6,951 bases of DNA. It comes from Sphingomonadales bacterium (GTDB taxonomy: Bacteria; Pseudomonadota; Alphaproteobacteria; Sphingomonadales; Sphingomonadaceae). Shown piece by piece: positions 6,076-6,951 of the stretch (the stretch's first letter is position 1; every line of letters begins with the position of its first letter). The notes beneath the pieces were generated by a model, which worked only from the letters and a program-made list of their open reading frames with translations, was not told where the DNA came from and did not search any database. The position numbers were made by a program, and so were the translations under genes. The stretch is from positions 1 through 6,951 of the forward strand of contig JAFLDC010000143.1 of NCBI GenBank assembly GCA_017302775.1. The letters run 5' to 3'.

Positions 6076-6096
6076 GCGCAGGGACGTCAGCTGCGC
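6076..6096. other. Hairpin at the DUF6916/collar convergent junction
   Basis: GCGCAG (6076-6081) pairs with CTGCGC (6091-6096) around nine bases. The right arm lies inside the 3' end of the collar gene, whose stop codon (6087-6089, minus strand) is in the loop. An overlapping palindrome CTGCG-G-CGCAG spans 6071-6081. Neither strand has a T-run, so termination here would need Rho. The match may be chance in GC-rich DNA. Confidence 0.3.
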
Positions 6097-6674
6097 GACG
6101 GGAATATTCCTTCCAGTGCAATAACGTGAGTGACCGCCTGGTAAGGGCTGCTGGTCGGTAGCGGCTGACTGGCACCAGCCGAACCGACCGCGACAGATCC
6201 GGCGACGTTCAATCCCCCCAATGGCTGATCCGCGGTTGATCCTGCGGGTGCGTAGATGAGCGGGATTGCCGTTCCGACGCTGTCTACCGTCTTGCCCAGG
6301 ACCATCCCGCTAGCCGGCAGCTGTGCTGTCGCCCTGACCGTGCTCGCATTCATCGACGAAGTGGACGAGAAGGTGGCAGGGTGCGTATGTGCCGGCATCT
6401 GGTTGGAGGTGAGCGTTACCTGCTCTGCGCCGCCGGACTGGCCGAGTGACACATTGGAAAGCCCGTTACCCTGGCCCCAGTGCATCATCGATCGCGCGCG
6501 CAGATCGGGCAGGTTGAACGTTGTCTGACCGTTTCCGCCAAATGAGGTTCCCAACAGCGCGAACAACGCGGTGTTTTGGGAAATTGCCAATGATTGACCA
6601 TTACACAGCGCCGTTCCGCGCGGCGCGAAGTTCCATCCGCCCTGAATGATTTGACCAAGATAGAGGTTTGACAT
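6087..6674 (-). CDS. Phage tail collar domain (microcystin-dependent-like) protein
   Basis: The 195-residue protein has the N-terminal phage tail collar fold: YLGQIIQGGWNFAPRGTALCNGQ (residues 5-27), ISQNTALFALLGTSFGGNGQTTFNLPDLRAR (residues 32-62) and a glycine-rich GQGNGLSNVSLGQ. NQMPAHTHP follows (98-106), then a Ser/Thr/Ala-rich variable region, and the usual C-terminus QAVTHVIALEGIFPSRS. Such proteins are either phage or injection-system tail-fibre components or stand-alone chromosomal Mdp-type proteins of unknown role. No other phage genes are visible, favouring the second. The ATG at 6674 is preferred over an in-frame TTG at 6692 because the ribosome binding site GGAAGG (complement of 6685-6690) lies between them. 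Members often occur as tandem copies; only one is seen before the window ends. A long hairpin precedes the ribosome binding site. Confidence 0.9.
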   Translation of the reverse strand: MSNLYLGQIIQGGWNFAPRGTALCNGQSLAISQNTALFALLGTSFGGNGQTTFNLPDLRARSMMHWGQGNGLSNVSLGQSGGAEQVTLTSNQMPAHTHPATFSSTSSMNASTVRATAQLPASGMVLGKTVDSVGTAIPLIYAPAGSTADQPLGGLNVAGSVAVGSAGASQPLPTSSPYQAVTHVIALEGIFPSRS

Positions 6675-6694
6675 GGCTGCATTTCCTTCCAAAT

Positions 6695-6742
6695 GATCTC
6701 CGCACTTTATCCTGAAAATATTTCAGAATGTGCGGAGCGATC
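6695..6742 (-). promoter_or_regulatory. Long hairpin just upstream of the collar gene
   Basis: A 48-base imperfect inverted repeat lies five bases upstream of the collar ribosome binding site. Arms: GATCT (6695-6699) with AG/ATC (6736-6737 and 6740-6742, two bases bulged); CCGCAC (6700-6705) with GTGCGG (6730-6735); a T-T mismatch then TT/AA; CTGAAA (6712-6717) with TTTCAG (6721-6726) around ATA. In all about 19 pairs form, with a 3-base bulge. No T-run follows on either strand, so it is more likely an mRNA leader structure or protein-binding dyad than a terminator. Confidence 0.6.
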
Positions 6743-6949
6743 TAACAAGTCTTGTCGGAGATATTCTATGCAACCCATGTGGAATGTATCTGTCCGAAAA
6801 CTATAGTCAATCTCTATGAACTCATATGTCGGTGTTGGGCTGCGGCATTCCGCTATCCCGTTGCAGTAGAATAAGTTTATTTCTAAGCGGCGCCAGCCAT
6901 CGCCCGGCAGCCAGGCGAATGGCCTCGTGCGCCGCTGCTTGTTTGGCGA
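6707..6949 (-). CDS. Possible C-terminal end of a leftward gene, cut by the window edge
   Basis: Read leftward from the right edge, one frame is open for 80 codons to a TAA at 6707-6709, ending ...CIEYLRQDLLDRSAHSEIFSG. It would end 33 bases before the collar start, an operon-like spacing, with its stop inside the hairpin. The aromatic and acidic residues around residues 42-60 look protein-like, but codon use turns AT-rich in the second half and I recognise no family. An alternative frame (6822-6950, 42 residues, ending RDSGMPQPNTDI) is also open and has comparable GC at third positions. One of the two may be a real gene end, or the stretch may be a regulatory spacer. Confidence 0.27.
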   Translation of the reverse strand, partial: SPNKQRRTRPFAWLPGDGWRRLEINLFYCNGIAECRSPTPTYEFIEIDYSFRTDTFHMGCIEYLRQDLLDRSAHSEIFSG

Positions 6950-6951
6950 TG

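Noticed and set aside
6071..6096. Palindromes at the DUF6916/collar junction as an intrinsic terminator
   Set aside because: No T-run follows on either strand, and the stems are short in GC-rich DNA.
6087..6674. A prophage or contractile injection system
   Set aside because: Only one collar-domain gene is present; no sheath, tube, baseplate, capsid, integrase, lysis gene or attachment site is visible in the window.
6768..6806. Short plus-strand frame beginning ATGCAACCC
   Set aside because: Only about 12 codons, no ribosome binding site and no supporting context.

Overview
The window looks like chromosomal DNA from a GC-rich alphaproteobacterium, most likely of the order Sphingomonadales (Sphingomonas, Erythrobacter, Novosphingobium or a relative). 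That placement is my inference from the character of the L10, L7/L12 and cytochrome c proteins and from base composition. It was not tested by a search. Most of the window is ordinary core genome. I see no tRNA, rRNA, CRISPR array, insertion sequence or complete prophage.

Left part (1-2222). The 3' end of a gene for a small multi-pass membrane protein runs rightward. It converges on a leftward gene for an isoprenylcysteine carboxyl methyltransferase (ICMT)-family membrane protein, and an intrinsic terminator lies between them. Divergent from the ICMT gene is a PRMT-like (protein arginine methyltransferase-like) SAM-dependent methyltransferase gene. Its reading frame is broken near position 1702: the AdoMet-binding half and the C-terminal barrel half are both well preserved but sit one base out of register. 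Either the gene is a recent pseudogene or the sequence has a single-base error.

Centre (2223-3520). A 289-base spacer holds a TetR-operator-like dyad and the leader of rplJ. Then come rplJ (L10) and rplL (L7/L12), which encode the ribosomal stalk, followed by a very clear terminator with a UUCG loop. Neither rplKA nor rpoBC flanks them, so the usual L11-L1-L10-L12-beta-beta' cluster is split here.

Right-centre (3521-5732). A leftward gene encodes a lipid-anchored class I cytochrome c and has its own terminator and a plausible promoter. Divergent from it is a MATE-family multidrug/cation antiporter gene.

Right part (5733-6951). Nine bases after the MATE gene is a small DUF6916-like gene. It converges on a gene for a phage tail collar domain (microcystin-dependent-protein-like) protein. 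The collar gene has a long hairpin directly upstream of its ribosome binding site, in an AT-richer stretch that may also hold the C-terminal end of another leftward gene cut by the window edge.

The least explained parts are the DUF6916/tail-collar pair with its hairpin leader, the frame-broken methyltransferase, and the operator-like dyad in front of rplJ. I do not see convincing evidence for a large new system.
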